From positions 1 through 64,000 of the forward strand of contig CAJJBH010000022.1 in the NCBI GenBank assembly GCA_905182355.1: a stretch of 64,000 nt of DNA, given 5' to 3'. The stretch is from an uncultured Paracoccaceae bacterium (lineage in GTDB: Bacteria; Pseudomonadota; Alphaproteobacteria; Rhodobacterales; Rhodobacteraceae). Every line of letters starts with the position of its first letter. Position 1 is the stretch's first letter. Of the stretch, positions 29,932 to 39,165 are shown piece after piece. The translations under genes were made by a program, and so were the position numbers. The notes below the pieces were generated by a model that had not been told where the DNA came from, made no database searches, and was given only the letters and a program-made list of their open reading frames with translations.

Positions 29932-30955
29932 ATGCTTTACATACTAATTTTTCTTTTACCCTCATTGGTCATTGGTTACGGAATTTATGAACTGGTCAAT
30001 TACGACAACGGTGATGATGGCAATACCGATCAAACACTGGCTGGCACGGATGGAAGCGACCTTTTAAGCGGCGCACAAGGAAATGACATGATCAGCGGAG
30101 CGGCCGGCAATGATAGTATTGCTGGCGGGTCAGGCAACGACACTCTTTCTGGTGATGAAGGGGACGCCTTCATCGAAGGGGAACGTGGCAACGATCTAAT
30201 TGACGGTGGCGCTGACCAGGATTACGTTACCTGCGGCGGCAGCGATGATGTTCTTTTGGGCCAAGGCGGAAATGACACCTTACTGGGTGGCGACGGCAAC
30301 GACATTGTTGTGGGTGGTCAAAACGATGACACACTAACAGGTTTCTGGTGGCAAGGACTGGGTCGAGGGCAGCCAAGGCGACGATTCAGTTTCTGGCTGG
30401 TTTGGCTTTGACACTCTTATTGGCGGCGAAGGCGAGGATACCTTACGCGGCGGAAATGGGGGTGACCTTTTGTTTGGCGGCATTATTGAAGGTACACCGA
30501 CTGACCCAAAGTTGCTTAGTCAACTGCGCGATGGCAGCTCATTGGCCCAGATTATAAACGTAGGAGCTGTTTCCAGTGTAACCTTGGTGGATGATGGTGA
30601 TGCGGACATTTTGTCTGGCGGTGACAGAAACGACACCTTGTTCCTTGGTGCGGGCGACATTGGTGCAGGTGATGAAGGTAACGATACATTTGCCATACTC
30701 GCGGCCCAAGCAACCAACCCTACACAAGATTTCGCACTGATCAGGGATTACTCAAGTACTGATGATGCAATCGCGGTTGTTGTTCAAGACGGCTCTACCC
30801 CGATCATTACAGTAACGGCGGATAGTACCGATTCAATAATATCTATCGGCGAGACTGTGCTTGCCCACGTTACAGGTGCAGGGTCAACCTTGACCGCAGC
30901 CGATGTGACGATCATTTCTTCACCTACCGTTGGAGTGCTTGATCCGAATACATAA
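29932..30955 (+). pseudogene. Membrane-anchored RTX-type protein, split by a one-base frameshift
   Basis: The 5' frame encodes an N-terminal membrane helix (MLYILIFLLPSLVIGYGIYELV) and RTX repeats (LLSGAQGNDMISGAAGNDSIAGG and further units) up to TLTG. At 30342-30344 a TTT run breaks the frame. Dropping one T restores TLTGSGGKDWVEG and continues through more RTX units (FGFDTLIGGEGEDTLRGG) to a C-terminal domain ending at 30955. A one-base correction gives 340 residues, collinear with the neighbour at 28959. As written the product stops at 30411 (159 residues). This is either a real mutation or a sequencing error. GAAGGGGC lies before the ATG. Confidence 0.75.
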
Positions 30956-30978
30956 CAACTTGCCTGCACGATCCAAAA

Positions 30979-31302
30979 ATGGGACAAATTAAAATGCCAC
31001 TTACCAAAGACGCAGAAGGCATCATCCCACAAACACAGTGGGATGCCCTTTTGCGTGCGCCAATCACCGGCACGGAATGTGCGTTTGTGGATGACCCTGA
31101 AACGGAAGAAGAACGTATCGTTGTGATTTACAACGCTCGAAATGCACCACCAGTTGTGACGGTAGATGTGAATAAGGACGGTTCACTGGTCACGCTGAAA
31201 GCCGACGGCGCACCAATCGCGGTAATGTCGTGCCAATCTAAGAAGGCACCATGCGCCGAGGACGTGATGCTTGTCGCCCGGCACACACCTTATTCTATTT
31301 AG
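30979..31302 (+). CDS. Small protein of unknown function next to the RTX genes
   Basis: The 107-residue frame has no signal peptide or membrane helix. It is acidic in the middle (FVDDPETEEERIVVIYN), mostly predicted beta-strand, and has three Cys (residues 34, 84 and 91). A second ATG at 30994 is possible. It begins 24 bases after the RTX pseudogene, so may share its transcript, and its stop overlaps the stop of the opposing enoyl-CoA hydratase. I do not recognise a family. Confidence 0.55.
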   Translation: MGQIKMPLTKDAEGIIPQTQWDALLRAPITGTECAFVDDPETEEERIVVIYNARNAPPVVTVDVNKDGSLVTLKADGAPIAVMSCQSKKAPCAEDVMLVARHTPYSI

Positions 31303-32072
31303 CGGCCTTCAAAATCCGCTGGACGCTTTTCACCAAAAGCTAAAACGCCTTCTTTGAAGTCACGTGTCCGACCACATTTTCCTTGTTCTGCTGCCTCAAG
31401 TGTCAGCTGTTCATCAAGGGTATTGTCCCAAGTTCCACGAATTGCAGTCTTCACAGATGCAAATGCAGCGGTTGGCCCATTCGCCAAATGCGCGGCGCGG
31501 GCTTTCCAGTGATCCGCAAACTTGGCGTCATCCACCGCTTCCCAAATCATACCCCAGTCATCCGCCTGACGGGCTGTAATCTTGTCCGCAAACAATGATG
31601 CCCCCATCGCTTTGGCTGTGCCCATCGTGCGCGGCATCGTGTACGTGCCACCTGCATCTGGCATCAGACCAATACGGGTAAACGCCTGCATGAAATATGC
31701 GCTTTCAGTTGCGATCACGACATCAAACGCGAGCGCAAGATTGGCCCCTGCCCCCGCAGCTGCACCGTTAACGGCGGCGATCGTTGGCACAGGGCAATCA
31801 AAGATCGCGCGCAACATTGGTTCGTATTCATCGCGCAATGTTTGTTCAGGATCTGATCCCTGACCAGAGCTGTCACCAAGATCCTGGCCAGAACAAAATG
31901 CCCGACCTGCGCCAGTCAAGACAACACAACGAGCTTTGCGCCCACCTTGTTTCATAGCATGTTGGATTTCAGCACGCATCTGCGTGGACATCGCGTTCAT
32001 CACATCAGGGCGATCCAGCGTGATCACCGCAATATTGTCGTTCAATTCATATCGTAGCGTTTGATATTCCAT
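31299..32072 (-). CDS. Enoyl-CoA hydratase/isomerase family protein (PaaG-like)
   Basis: The 257-residue crotonase-fold protein shows NIAVITLDRPDVMNAMS (about 13-29), the oxyanion-hole loop GAGRAFCSGQDLGD (about 54-67) and AAVNGAAAGAGANLALAFDVVIA (about 98-120). The later Asp region is RIGLMPDAGGTYTMPR. These features, especially SGQDL and MPDAGGTY, resemble PaaG, which isomerises the ring-epoxide CoA thioester in phenylacetate breakdown. No other paa gene is adjacent, so a general beta-oxidation role remains possible. It lies 73 bases beyond ccmH on the same strand. Confidence 0.8.
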   Translation of the reverse strand: MEYQTLRYELNDNIAVITLDRPDVMNAMSTQMRAEIQHAMKQGGRKARCVVLTGAGRAFCSGQDLGDSSGQGSDPEQTLRDEYEPMLRAIFDCPVPTIAAVNGAAAGAGANLALAFDVVIATESAYFMQAFTRIGLMPDAGGTYTMPRTMGTAKAMGASLFADKITARQADDWGMIWEAVDDAKFADHWKARAAHLANGPTAAFASVKTAIRGTWDNTLDEQLTLEAAEQGKCGRTRDFKEGVLAFGEKRPADFEGR

Positions 32073-32145
32073 AGCATGATGTCCTTTGGCTTAAATTAAG
32101 GATATTTATATCAAACCCATTGGAACACAAAAGTGAAACCACGCG

Positions 32146-32610
32146 TCATTCCTTGGAATTGCTACCTAAAATTTCGCGCAAGCGGGTTTCTTCGGCGTCA
32201 CTTAGGGCATCATTGCCCGGCTCATTGGCCGACGATCTGCCGCGCAAGTAGATGAATCCCATCCCTGCGGCCAACAACAACATCAGCGGACCAGCCCCCC
32301 ACAACAGCAACGTCGACCCACTTGCCCGTGGTTGCAGCAGCACATATTCACCGTACCGTTCCACTATGAAATCTACAGTTTGGTCATCACTGTCACCCGA
32401 AATCAGACGTTCGCGCACCAGAATACGCAAATCACGCGCCAGTGACGCATGGCTTTCATCGATGCTTTCATTCTGACACACCAAGCACCGTAGGCCTTTG
32501 GATATGTCACGTGCGCGGGCCTCAAGCACGGGGTCAGCCAGAATTTCATCTGGCTCAACCGCCCAAAGCGGCGATGCAATTAACATCAGGATAAAAACAA
32601 GGTGTTTCAT
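32146..32610 (-). CDS. ccmH: Cytochrome c maturation protein CcmH (CycL)
   Basis: The 154-residue protein has a signal peptide (MKHLVFILMLIASPLWA), the thiol-redox motif LRCLVCQN with Cys42 and Cys45, and one membrane helix (about 100-122). CcmH keeps the apocytochrome CXXCH cysteines reduced for heme attachment, working with CcmF in the periplasm. It is the short form, without a fused CcmI domain. It overlaps ccmF by four bases (ATGA). Confidence 0.93.
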   Translation of the reverse strand: MKHLVFILMLIASPLWAVEPDEILADPVLEARARDISKGLRCLVCQNESIDESHASLARDLRILVRERLISGDSDDQTVDFIVERYGEYVLLQPRASGSTLLLWGAGPLMLLLAAGMGFIYLRGRSSANEPGNDALSDAEETRLREILGSNSKE

Positions 32611-34592
32611 TCTGCAGGCACCGGTTGTGCGTTCGATTTACGTGCGCCCGCAGCCACGCGGAAACGGCGATCCGACAGGCTGAAACAGCCCCCCAACGCC
32701 ATAAGCAGACAACCGATCCAAATCCAACTGGTCAATGGCTTAACATAAACACGCACTGCCCAGCCGCCGGCATCTTGTTCGTCGCCAATCACCACATAAA
32801 CGTCACGCGCAAGATTGGCGTTAATCGCAGCCTCGGTTGTTGGCATTTGCGCCACTGGATAAATCCGCTTTTCTGGGCGCATTTCAGACAGAACAGTTCC
32901 ATCACGAGACAATGTAATGTCCGCAATTGTCGCCAGGTAATTTGGCCCCTCTTCGTCTGCGACCCCGTTCAATGCAATGGTATAGGCCCCCACATCATAA
33001 GGCTGACCAACTTGTGCAACCCGAATATCCTCATAGGCCCAAGACGTAATCCCAGCGACACCCAGCATCGTGATCCCAAGCCCAGAATGGGCAAGCAATT
33101 TACCCCAATCCGCACGTGGCAGACGCATCATGCGGCCGAAACGGTTTGCGCCACGCCCTGTCCGCGACATCAAATCGATAACAGCACCCATGACAATCCA
33201 AGCCGCCAAAAACACGCCTATTGGACCCAGAACAGAACGGCCCGTTTGCATCGCCCAAACCAGCCCAGCAATTGCCAAAGCCAATACAAAGGCATAGCGC
33301 AGCGGATACATCGCCGTTTTGATCTGCGCACGTTTCCAAGGCAGCATCGCACCAACAGGTAAAACAAGCCCTAAGACCAACATAAACGGCGTGAATGCCA
33401 TGTTAAAAAACGGCGGGCCAACTGACAGTTTGCGATCAAAGAACATCTCGGCCACCAGTGGCCACATTGTGCCTACAAAGACCACAAAACAACTGACGGC
33501 CAATAGAATATTATTGGTCAGCAATGCACCTTCACGGCTGACCAAACCAAAGACACCTTTGGCCTCCATCGTCCCTGCCCGCACCGCGAACAAGATCAAC
33601 GCACCACCGGTAAAGAACCCAAGGATCATCAGGATAAACACGCCACGTTCAGGATCATTTGCGAACGCATGAACCGACGTCAACAGGCCTGAGCGCACGA
33701 TAAACGTGCCGATCAAGGAAAAGCCAAACGCCAAAATCGCCAGTAAGATCGTCCACGATTTCAGACTTTCACGCTTTTCGACCACAATGGCTGAATGCAG
33801 CAATGCAGCGGCCAATAACCACGGCATAAACGACGCGTTTTCAACTGGATCCCAGAACCAAAAACCACCCCAGCCAAGTTCATAATAGGCCCACCACGAT
33901 CCAAGCGCGATGCCGATGGTCAGGAATATCCACGCGGCCAATGTCCACGGACGCACCCAGCGGCCCCACGCAGCATCAACACGCCCCTCAAGCAACGCCG
34001 CCACGGCAAAGCTGAACGTCATGCTTAGGCCCACATATCCCAAATACAAAAACGGCGGATGAAATGCCAAACCGGGGTCTTGCAACAACGGGTTCAGATC
34101 TTGCCCATCAAAGGGTGGCACAGCAAGACGTGTAAACGGATTGGACGTGAATAAAATAAACGCAAAAAACGCGACACCAATTGCCGCTTGAACAGCCAGT
34201 ACACGCGCCCGCAAACTTGGTGGCAGGTTGGTGCCAAACCACGCAGCCATCGCGCCAAACAGGGACACAATCAGCACCCAAAGCAGCATAGACCCTTCGT
34301 GGTTGCCCCATGTTCCGCTAATTTTATACAGCATCGGTTTGGCTGAATGGCTGTTCTGGACAACAAGCAACAGACTGAAATCAGACGATATAAATGCCCA
34401 CATCAATGCACCAAAGGCAAACGCTGTTAGCATGAATTGGGCAGACGCCGCAGGTTCTGCCACAGACATCCACGACCGCCATCCCTTATGCGCCCCAATC
34501 AGCGGTACAAAGGTTTGCACAATCGCGACCAAAAAGGCCAAGATCAGGGCAAAATGTCCAAGTTCAGTGATCATCCGTGACGCATCCATCAA
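32607..34592 (-). CDS. ccmF: Cytochrome c heme lyase subunit CcmF
   Basis: CcmF is the large membrane subunit that ligates heme to apocytochrome c. The 661-residue protein has about 15 helices. The tryptophan-rich heme-handling signature is WWAYYELGWGGFWFWDPVENASFMPWL (about 233-259), and conserved His occur in LYKISGTWGNHEGSMLLW (about 88-105). It lies 66 bases after the holin gene and overlaps ccmH. ccmE lies upstream on the same strand, separated only by the lysis pair. Confidence 0.95.
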   Translation of the reverse strand: MMDASRMITELGHFALILAFLVAIVQTFVPLIGAHKGWRSWMSVAEPAASAQFMLTAFAFGALMWAFISSDFSLLLVVQNSHSAKPMLYKISGTWGNHEGSMLLWVLIVSLFGAMAAWFGTNLPPSLRARVLAVQAAIGVAFFAFILFTSNPFTRLAVPPFDGQDLNPLLQDPGLAFHPPFLYLGYVGLSMTFSFAVAALLEGRVDAAWGRWVRPWTLAAWIFLTIGIALGSWWAYYELGWGGFWFWDPVENASFMPWLLAAALLHSAIVVEKRESLKSWTILLAILAFGFSLIGTFIVRSGLLTSVHAFANDPERGVFILMILGFFTGGALILFAVRAGTMEAKGVFGLVSREGALLTNNILLAVSCFVVFVGTMWPLVAEMFFDRKLSVGPPFFNMAFTPFMLVLGLVLPVGAMLPWKRAQIKTAMYPLRYAFVLALAIAGLVWAMQTGRSVLGPIGVFLAAWIVMGAVIDLMSRTGRGANRFGRMMRLPRADWGKLLAHSGLGITMLGVAGITSWAYEDIRVAQVGQPYDVGAYTIALNGVADEEGPNYLATIADITLSRDGTVLSEMRPEKRIYPVAQMPTTEAAINANLARDVYVVIGDEQDAGGWAVRVYVKPLTSWIWIGCLLMALGGCFSLSDRRFRVAAGARKSNAQPVPAE

Positions 34593-34658
34593 TAAGGCTT
34601 GGACAGACTATAGTGCCTGCCCCAAACCACGCCAATCATATTCGCGCCTCAGCTGGCT

Positions 34659-35243
34659 TCACATTGTCGCGGGGTAGGCTGTTGTTTTGCGCCAAGCCTC
34701 TAAAGCTGCATTCGCGTCAGGCAAAAGCGAGGCACTGGCAAGTCGCACATCAGATCCGGCATCCGCGACACCAACACTTGCCGCGCGTAATGCGCGCAGC
34801 GCCTTAATGTTGCTCATTACTTGGGGAACATGCGCCATTGTACCTACAATTTCACGCTGGAACTGCTGGCTTTTTACTTGATGACGCGCGCCGAAATAGA
34901 ACGATACAATCACCCCCAGCAACCACCACATAGGTTCAGGCACCAGTGCAATGCCTTGCATACGTTGGGAAAACCACAGCGGATCAACCATCGCGGCGAT
35001 AAACATCCCCAACGTGCCAAGGGCCAATGCGGGTCGTGGCACACGGTTCAACCCATCCATAAACCGATCAAACGCGCCCTGACGCGGCGCGGCGAATTCC
35101 GCGCCGTATTGGGTCATCGCCTGCATTTGAACCTGCGCCCCGCGCTTTGATCCCGCTTCCGCATTCTCGCGAAACACTTCGACCGTATCGCGCAGCACGT
35201 TATTGCCGCCGCCAAATATCATTTGAAACATCCGTTCAATCAT
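34659..35243 (-). CDS. Holin family protein (3-TM type)
   Basis: The ATG at 35243 overlaps the endolysin stop as ATGA; an ATG two codons earlier is also possible. The 194-residue protein has an amphipathic N-terminus, two clear hydrophobic helices (about 75-90, ALALGTLGMFIAAMVDPLWF, and 108-120, WWLLGVIVSFYFGARH), and a long cytoplasmic C-terminal segment. It resembles the 3TM holin family found in phages and gene transfer agents. Holins release the endolysin across the inner membrane. Position beside a GH108-type muramidase supports the call. Confidence 0.75.
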   Translation of the reverse strand: MIERMFQMIFGGGNNVLRDTVEVFRENAEAGSKRGAQVQMQAMTQYGAEFAAPRQGAFDRFMDGLNRVPRPALALGTLGMFIAAMVDPLWFSQRMQGIALVPEPMWWLLGVIVSFYFGARHQVKSQQFQREIVGTMAHVPQVMSNIKALRALRAASVGVADAGSDVRLASASLLPDANAALEAWRKTTAYPATM

Positions 35244-35850
35244 GCCCATGATGCGACCCTTTTTTGAAATTCTGATTGGTTCATATGATACTTAGGTGCC
35301 ATAAATTCCTCGGCCCGCCGTATCCATCCGCCCTTTTGGCCCGCACGGGTGCACGCATAATTGCAGCTGGCTGGGCGGCGATCTGCAATGCGCAGATAAT
35401 AGTTGCGCCGCGCAATACCGCAAGCGTCCACCAGATATCCATTGGCCTGCTTACTTGCAGCACCCACAGCATCCAGTGACTGCGGCCCCAATGCACCGTC
35501 AACAGACACCTCAAACCCCATATCCCACAGCAATCGCTGTAAAATCTTGATCGCGTTGCACCCTGCATTCACGTACATGTCGAAGACCGTGGCATGCAAG
35601 GGTTCCGGAAAATGTGCAATCAATGGCGCATCGAAATAGTGTTTGATAAAGATATCGACGGCTTGCGTTTGGGTTAACGCGCGCACCTCAAATGCATCCA
35701 CATCCCCGTCGCAATCCAAATCCAGACCAAGGCGGCGCATGGTGTGAATGGTGACGCCAAAATTGGTGCCCCCCCGGGATCATCAGGATCATTCACATAG
35801 CCACCTTCACGGTGCACAATTTCTTGGGCTATCTTTTCCACTGTTTGCAT
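35240..35850 (-). pseudogene. GH108-type endolysin (N-acetylmuramidase) with a frameshift
   Basis: A well-placed ribosome site (GAGGAG) precedes ATG 35850. The product starts MQTVEKIAQEIVHREGGYVNDPDDPG, with the catalytic Glu15 of the GH108 EGGY motif. A run of seven C on the plus strand (35769-35775, seven G in the gene) then throws the frame. One extra base restores TNFGVTIHTMRRLGLDLD and the rest, including the peptidoglycan-binding domain, giving 203 residues. The distal part alone could begin at ATG 35740, but it would lack the active site. The cause is either homopolymer slippage or sequencing error. It precedes the holin gene and follows ccmE. Confidence 0.75.
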
Positions 35851-35889
35851 CACCTACTCCTCACGCCAATTTAGACGTGGGTCAGATGA

Positions 35890-35904
35890 TCAATAAATGG
35901 TTAA
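35890..35904 (-). promoter_or_regulatory. CtrA-like box upstream of the lysis cassette
   Basis: Read on the minus strand, TTAA-CCATTTA-TTGA differs by one base from TTAA-N7-TTAA and includes the CtrA half-site TTAACCAT. It ends 40 bases before the endolysin start, between ccmE and the endolysin, and suggests the lysis genes have their own promoter. In Rhodobacter capsulatus, gene transfer agent production and release depend on CtrA. Confidence 0.45.
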
Positions 35905-35926
35905 TTTGTGGTAGGTGTAGCGTACG

Positions 35927-36373
35927 CTAGCTGCCCTCAGGCTCCACATAGACACCCTGCGCTTTCAAAGCGTCAATGACCTCAGTTGGCATGTAAGTTT
36001 CATCATGTTTGGCAAGAATTTCAGTCGCTTCAAAGACACCGTTGATGTAACGACCCGTGGCAACTGTGCCTTGACCCTCTTCAAACAAGTCAGGGCGTAT
36101 TCCAGTATAGCTGACCGGAATAGTTGCGCCGCCATCCGTGACAGCAAAGGTGATGCTTTCGCCTTGGCCAATGACCAAACTGCCGTCGGCAACCAGCCCA
36201 CCAATCCGAAACACTTCCTTTGGACCGGGCGGTGTTTCGGCCACTTGGCTGGGTGAACGGAAAAAATTGATGCCATCTTGTAGCGCGTAACCGATCAAAA
36301 CCGTGGACAATGTCAAAGCCACAGCCATAACCGCAATCACTTGTATACGGCGTTGTTTTTTAAGCGATTTCAT
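35927..36373 (-). CDS. ccmE: Cytochrome c maturation heme chaperone CcmE
   Basis: CcmE carries heme covalently in the periplasm before CcmF takes it. The 148-residue protein starts at ATG 36373. It has a membrane anchor (about 9-30), an OB-fold (FRIGGLVADGSLV, about 55-67) and the heme-binding His123 in LAKHDETYMP, with Tyr127. It begins 16 bases after argC, and the lysis pair follows it, splitting it from ccmF. Confidence 0.95.
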   Translation of the reverse strand: MKSLKKQRRIQVIAVMAVALTLSTVLIGYALQDGINFFRSPSQVAETPPGPKEVFRIGGLVADGSLVIGQGESITFAVTDGGATIPVSYTGIRPDLFEEGQGTVATGRYINGVFEATEILAKHDETYMPTEVIDALKAQGVYVEPEGS

Positions 36374-36388
36374 CAATTACTCCAAACG

Positions 36389-37417
36389 TTACGGGAACAG
36401 CGGTGCCATCATCAAACCTGTTGTCTCAAGAATACCTAACATCAGATTGGCATTTTGCAACGCCTGCCCACTGCTGCCTTTGGTCAAATTATCAAGTGCA
36501 GCGATCACAATTGCGCGTCCGTCGATGCGGTCAGCAACCACACCGATGTGACAAAAGTTCGATCCACGAATGTGGCGTGTGCTTGGGACCTCGCCCATTG
36601 ACAGCAGTTCGATGAAGGGTTCATCCGCATAAGCAACTGCAAGCGTGTCATAAATAACCTGCGCATCACCCTTCACATAGGTCGTAGCCAGAATGCCGCG
36701 ATTGGCTGGAACCAAATGCGGCGTAAACTGCACTTTAACGTCACGACCCGCGACTGCGCTGAATTCCTGGTCAAACTCGCCCAAGTGACGATGCGTGCCG
36801 CCAACAGCATAGGCATGATAACCCTCTGACAGTTCAGCATGCAGAAGGTTCTCTTTCAGCGCACGACCCGCGCCAGAAACGGCACATTTCAGGTCCAATA
36901 TGATCTCGTCCAGATCAATCACACCTGCTGCAATCAAAGGGCGCAGCGCAAATTGGCCCGTGGCCGCATTGCAGCCTGTGCCAGCCACCAAACGGGCCAC
37001 TTTGATCTGTTCACGGTAAAATTCGCTTAGGCCATAGACCGCTTCACCTTGCATTTCCAAAGCGGCGTGTGGATTGCCATACCACGCTTCGTATGCTTCA
37101 GGATCGCGCAGACGGAAATCAGCGCTCAGATCAACAATCTTCAACGTTTTGGGTAGCCCGCTAATAACTTCTTGGCTGGTCTTGTGCGGCAGCGCACAAA
37201 AACACAAATCGATGCCAGTCCATTCAATTTCATCGAACTTCACCATGTCAGGCAGGTCCAGATGGCGCAGATGCGGAAACACTGACGCAAGTGATTTTCC
37301 AGCTTTAGAAAACGCCCCCAAGGCTTTTATTTCCATTGTAGGATGTTCAGAAATTAGGCGGATCAGTTCAGCGCCCGTGTAGCCACTGGCACCCAAGATT
37401 GCGATATTATAGGTCAT
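36389..37417 (-). CDS. argC: N-acetyl-gamma-glutamyl-phosphate reductase
   Basis: ArgC makes N-acetylglutamate semialdehyde in arginine synthesis. The start is ATG 37417 ([18 protein letters not shown], the NADP-binding glycine loop); an in-frame ATG at 37516 would run into murI. The 342-residue protein has the catalytic Cys149 in [13 protein letters not shown] and the C-terminal [10 protein letters not shown]. This is the long-type ArgC. It follows murI by 28 bases on the same strand. Confidence 0.95.
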   Translation of the reverse strand: MTYNIAILGASGYTGAELIRLISEHPTMEIKALGAFSKAGKSLASVFPHLRHLDLPDMVKFDEIEWTGIDLCFCALPHKTSQEVISGLPKTLKIVDLSADFRLRDPEAYEAWYGNPHAALEMQGEAVYGLSEFYREQIKVARLVAGTGCNAATGQFALRPLIAAGVIDLDEIILDLKCAVSGAGRALKENLLHAELSEGYHAYAVGGTHRHLGEFDQEFSAVAGRDVKVQFTPHLVPANRGILATTYVKGDAQVIYDTLAVAYADEPFIELLSMGEVPSTRHIRGSNFCHIGVVADRIDGRAIVIAALDNLTKGSSGQALQNANLMLGILETTGLMMAPLFP

Positions 37418-37445
37418 GTTGTTTCTCGATTTATGTAGAACGGGA

Positions 37446-38255
37446 TCACGCGGCGGTAAACGTGATCGGTCGACGCAAAAATTGGGTGGCGCGGTCGGAC
37501 ACCCGTTTGGGATCACCTGTCGTTAGATAAGCAGATGATCCACTACCGATCTTGTCCGCATGACGGGTCAGGTAATCGGCAAGGCTTTCGCCCACCAAGG
37601 CCGCTTGTGAATACACTTTCACATCCGCGCCAAGGGCTGCCTGAAATGCGTCCAACAACAATGGATAATGCGTGCAGCCCAAAATTGCAGCCTGCGGTTC
37701 AGGCATTTTACGCTTCAACGCGTCCACGTGGCTGCGCACCATCGCTTCGGCCAAAATCATATCACCGTCTTCAATCGCATCAACCACCCCGCCGCACGCT
37801 TGCGCCTCGATATCAACGCCAATTGCGCGAAACGCCAACTCGCGCTGAAACGCACGGCTGGAAACCGTTGCAGGCGTCGCAAACAACGCCACGTGCTTCA
37901 CATCAACTTCGCGGGGTGGGGAATTGTCCCCCCAATCGCGTTCTGTTAACGCTTCGATCAGCGGAACAAACACACCAAGGACGCGCTTATCTTCGGGGAC
38001 CCAGCCTTCCTGCATCCGGCGCAAGGCCGCGGCAGATGCAGTGTTACAGGCCAAAATCACCAGATCACACCCTGCATCAAAAAGCCGCTGCACAGCCGCG
38101 CAGGTCAGCGCATAAATATCGTCCGCAGTGCGCACGCCGTAAGGGGCATTTGCGCTGTCCGCGAGGTAAATGAAATCAACGTCAGGCAGACGCTTTTGCG
38201 CTGCCTCTAGAACAGTTAACCCGCCCAAACCACTGTCAAAAATACCAACTGCCAT
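37446..38255 (-). CDS. murI: Glutamate racemase
   Basis: MurI supplies D-glutamate for peptidoglycan. The 269-residue protein has [15 protein letters not shown] at the N-terminus and the two catalytic cysteines, Cys70 in [10 protein letters not shown] and Cys193 in [11 protein letters not shown]. It starts six bases after the acyltransferase stop, so the two are probably co-transcribed. Confidence 0.95.
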   Translation of the reverse strand: MAVGIFDSGLGGLTVLEAAQKRLPDVDFIYLADSANAPYGVRTADDIYALTCAAVQRLFDAGCDLVILACNTASAAALRRMQEGWVPEDKRVLGVFVPLIEALTERDWGDNSPPREVDVKHVALFATPATVSSRAFQRELAFRAIGVDIEAQACGGVVDAIEDGDMILAEAMVRSHVDALKRKMPEPQAAILGCTHYPLLLDAFQAALGADVKVYSQAALVGESLADYLTRHADKIGSGSSAYLTTGDPKRVSDRATQFLRRPITFTAA

Positions 38256-38261
38256 GCTTTT

Positions 38262-39143
38262 TCAGGCGCGATGCCTGTCCTCAAATTCATATCCAAAATT
38301 AAAAGATTTAACTGGATTTGGATTCAGCTCATACGTGGCTTTGCGCAGGAAATCCATCATCTGTTTGGACTGAGTTGCGAAAGGGTCCAAAACGTCACGC
38401 CCAATGGGGTCACCAATGACCACGCGTACGGGGGTATCGACCCGTGTTTTAAATTCTTTTATCAATAATCCAAGGCGCAATGTCGAATGCAAATGGCTGG
38501 CGATTTGGAATAGGCGGCTGGTGTGTCCGTCAAAATAGATTGGCACGACTGTGGCATTCGATTTAGCGATCATGCGGGCGGTAAAGCTGCGCCATTGGGG
38601 GTCCATCGGGAAACCAAATGGGCGTTGCGCCGTGCTAACGGTCCCCCCCGGGAATACGCCAATCGCACCGCCCTGCCCCAAGTAATCCAAAGCCGTTTTA
38701 CGCGTAGCGATGTTGGCATGCATCGCTGTGCGCGTGCCATCGAACGAAATCGGCAAAACAATCCGGTTCAGGTCTTCAGATTTACGGAACACGCTGTTGG
38801 CCAAAATCCGGAAATCGCCGCGCGATTGCGACAAAATATGCCCCATCATCAAACCATCAAGAATGCCGTAAGGGTGGTTTGCAATCAAAATCACAGGACC
38901 ATCACGGGGGATATTTGACAGCGCACCACCAACCACATCCAAACTTAGACCATAGCGGTCCAGCATGACCTCCCAGAAATCACGCCCCTGCGCGACTTCG
39001 TCCTCGTAGCCTTTGGCCCGCTTAATTAGGCGCAAACGACCTGTCGTGTTTTCCAACAATCGCACAACCGTACGCCCGCCCCGCGAATTGGCGGAATGGG
39101 CGTAACTTATTTCACGCGCAATGCCGCGTTTTTTCAAAGACAT
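38262..39143 (-). CDS. Lysophospholipid acyltransferase family protein
   Basis: The 293-residue protein belongs to the PlsC-like acyltransferases. The HX4D motif is NHPYGILDG (His90 to Asp95), and FPGGTVST (about 166-173) is the acyl-acceptor block. It lacks clear membrane helices apart from a hydrophobic stretch near 82-95. Substrates could be lysophosphatidate, lyso-ornithine lipid or another lysolipid; sequence alone does not decide. It lies 22 bases after the indolepyruvate oxidoreductase gene and just before murI. Confidence 0.8.
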   Translation of the reverse strand: MSLKKRGIAREISYAHSANSRGGRTVVRLLENTTGRLRLIKRAKGYEDEVAQGRDFWEVMLDRYGLSLDVVGGALSNIPRDGPVILIANHPYGILDGLMMGHILSQSRGDFRILANSVFRKSEDLNRIVLPISFDGTRTAMHANIATRKTALDYLGQGGAIGVFPGGTVSTAQRPFGFPMDPQWRSFTARMIAKSNATVVPIYFDGHTSRLFQIASHLHSTLRLGLLIKEFKTRVDTPVRVVIGDPIGRDVLDPFATQSKQMMDFLRKATYELNPNPVKSFNFGYEFEDRHRA

Positions 39144-39165
39144 CGTGGACCCCGTCCCGATTAGA

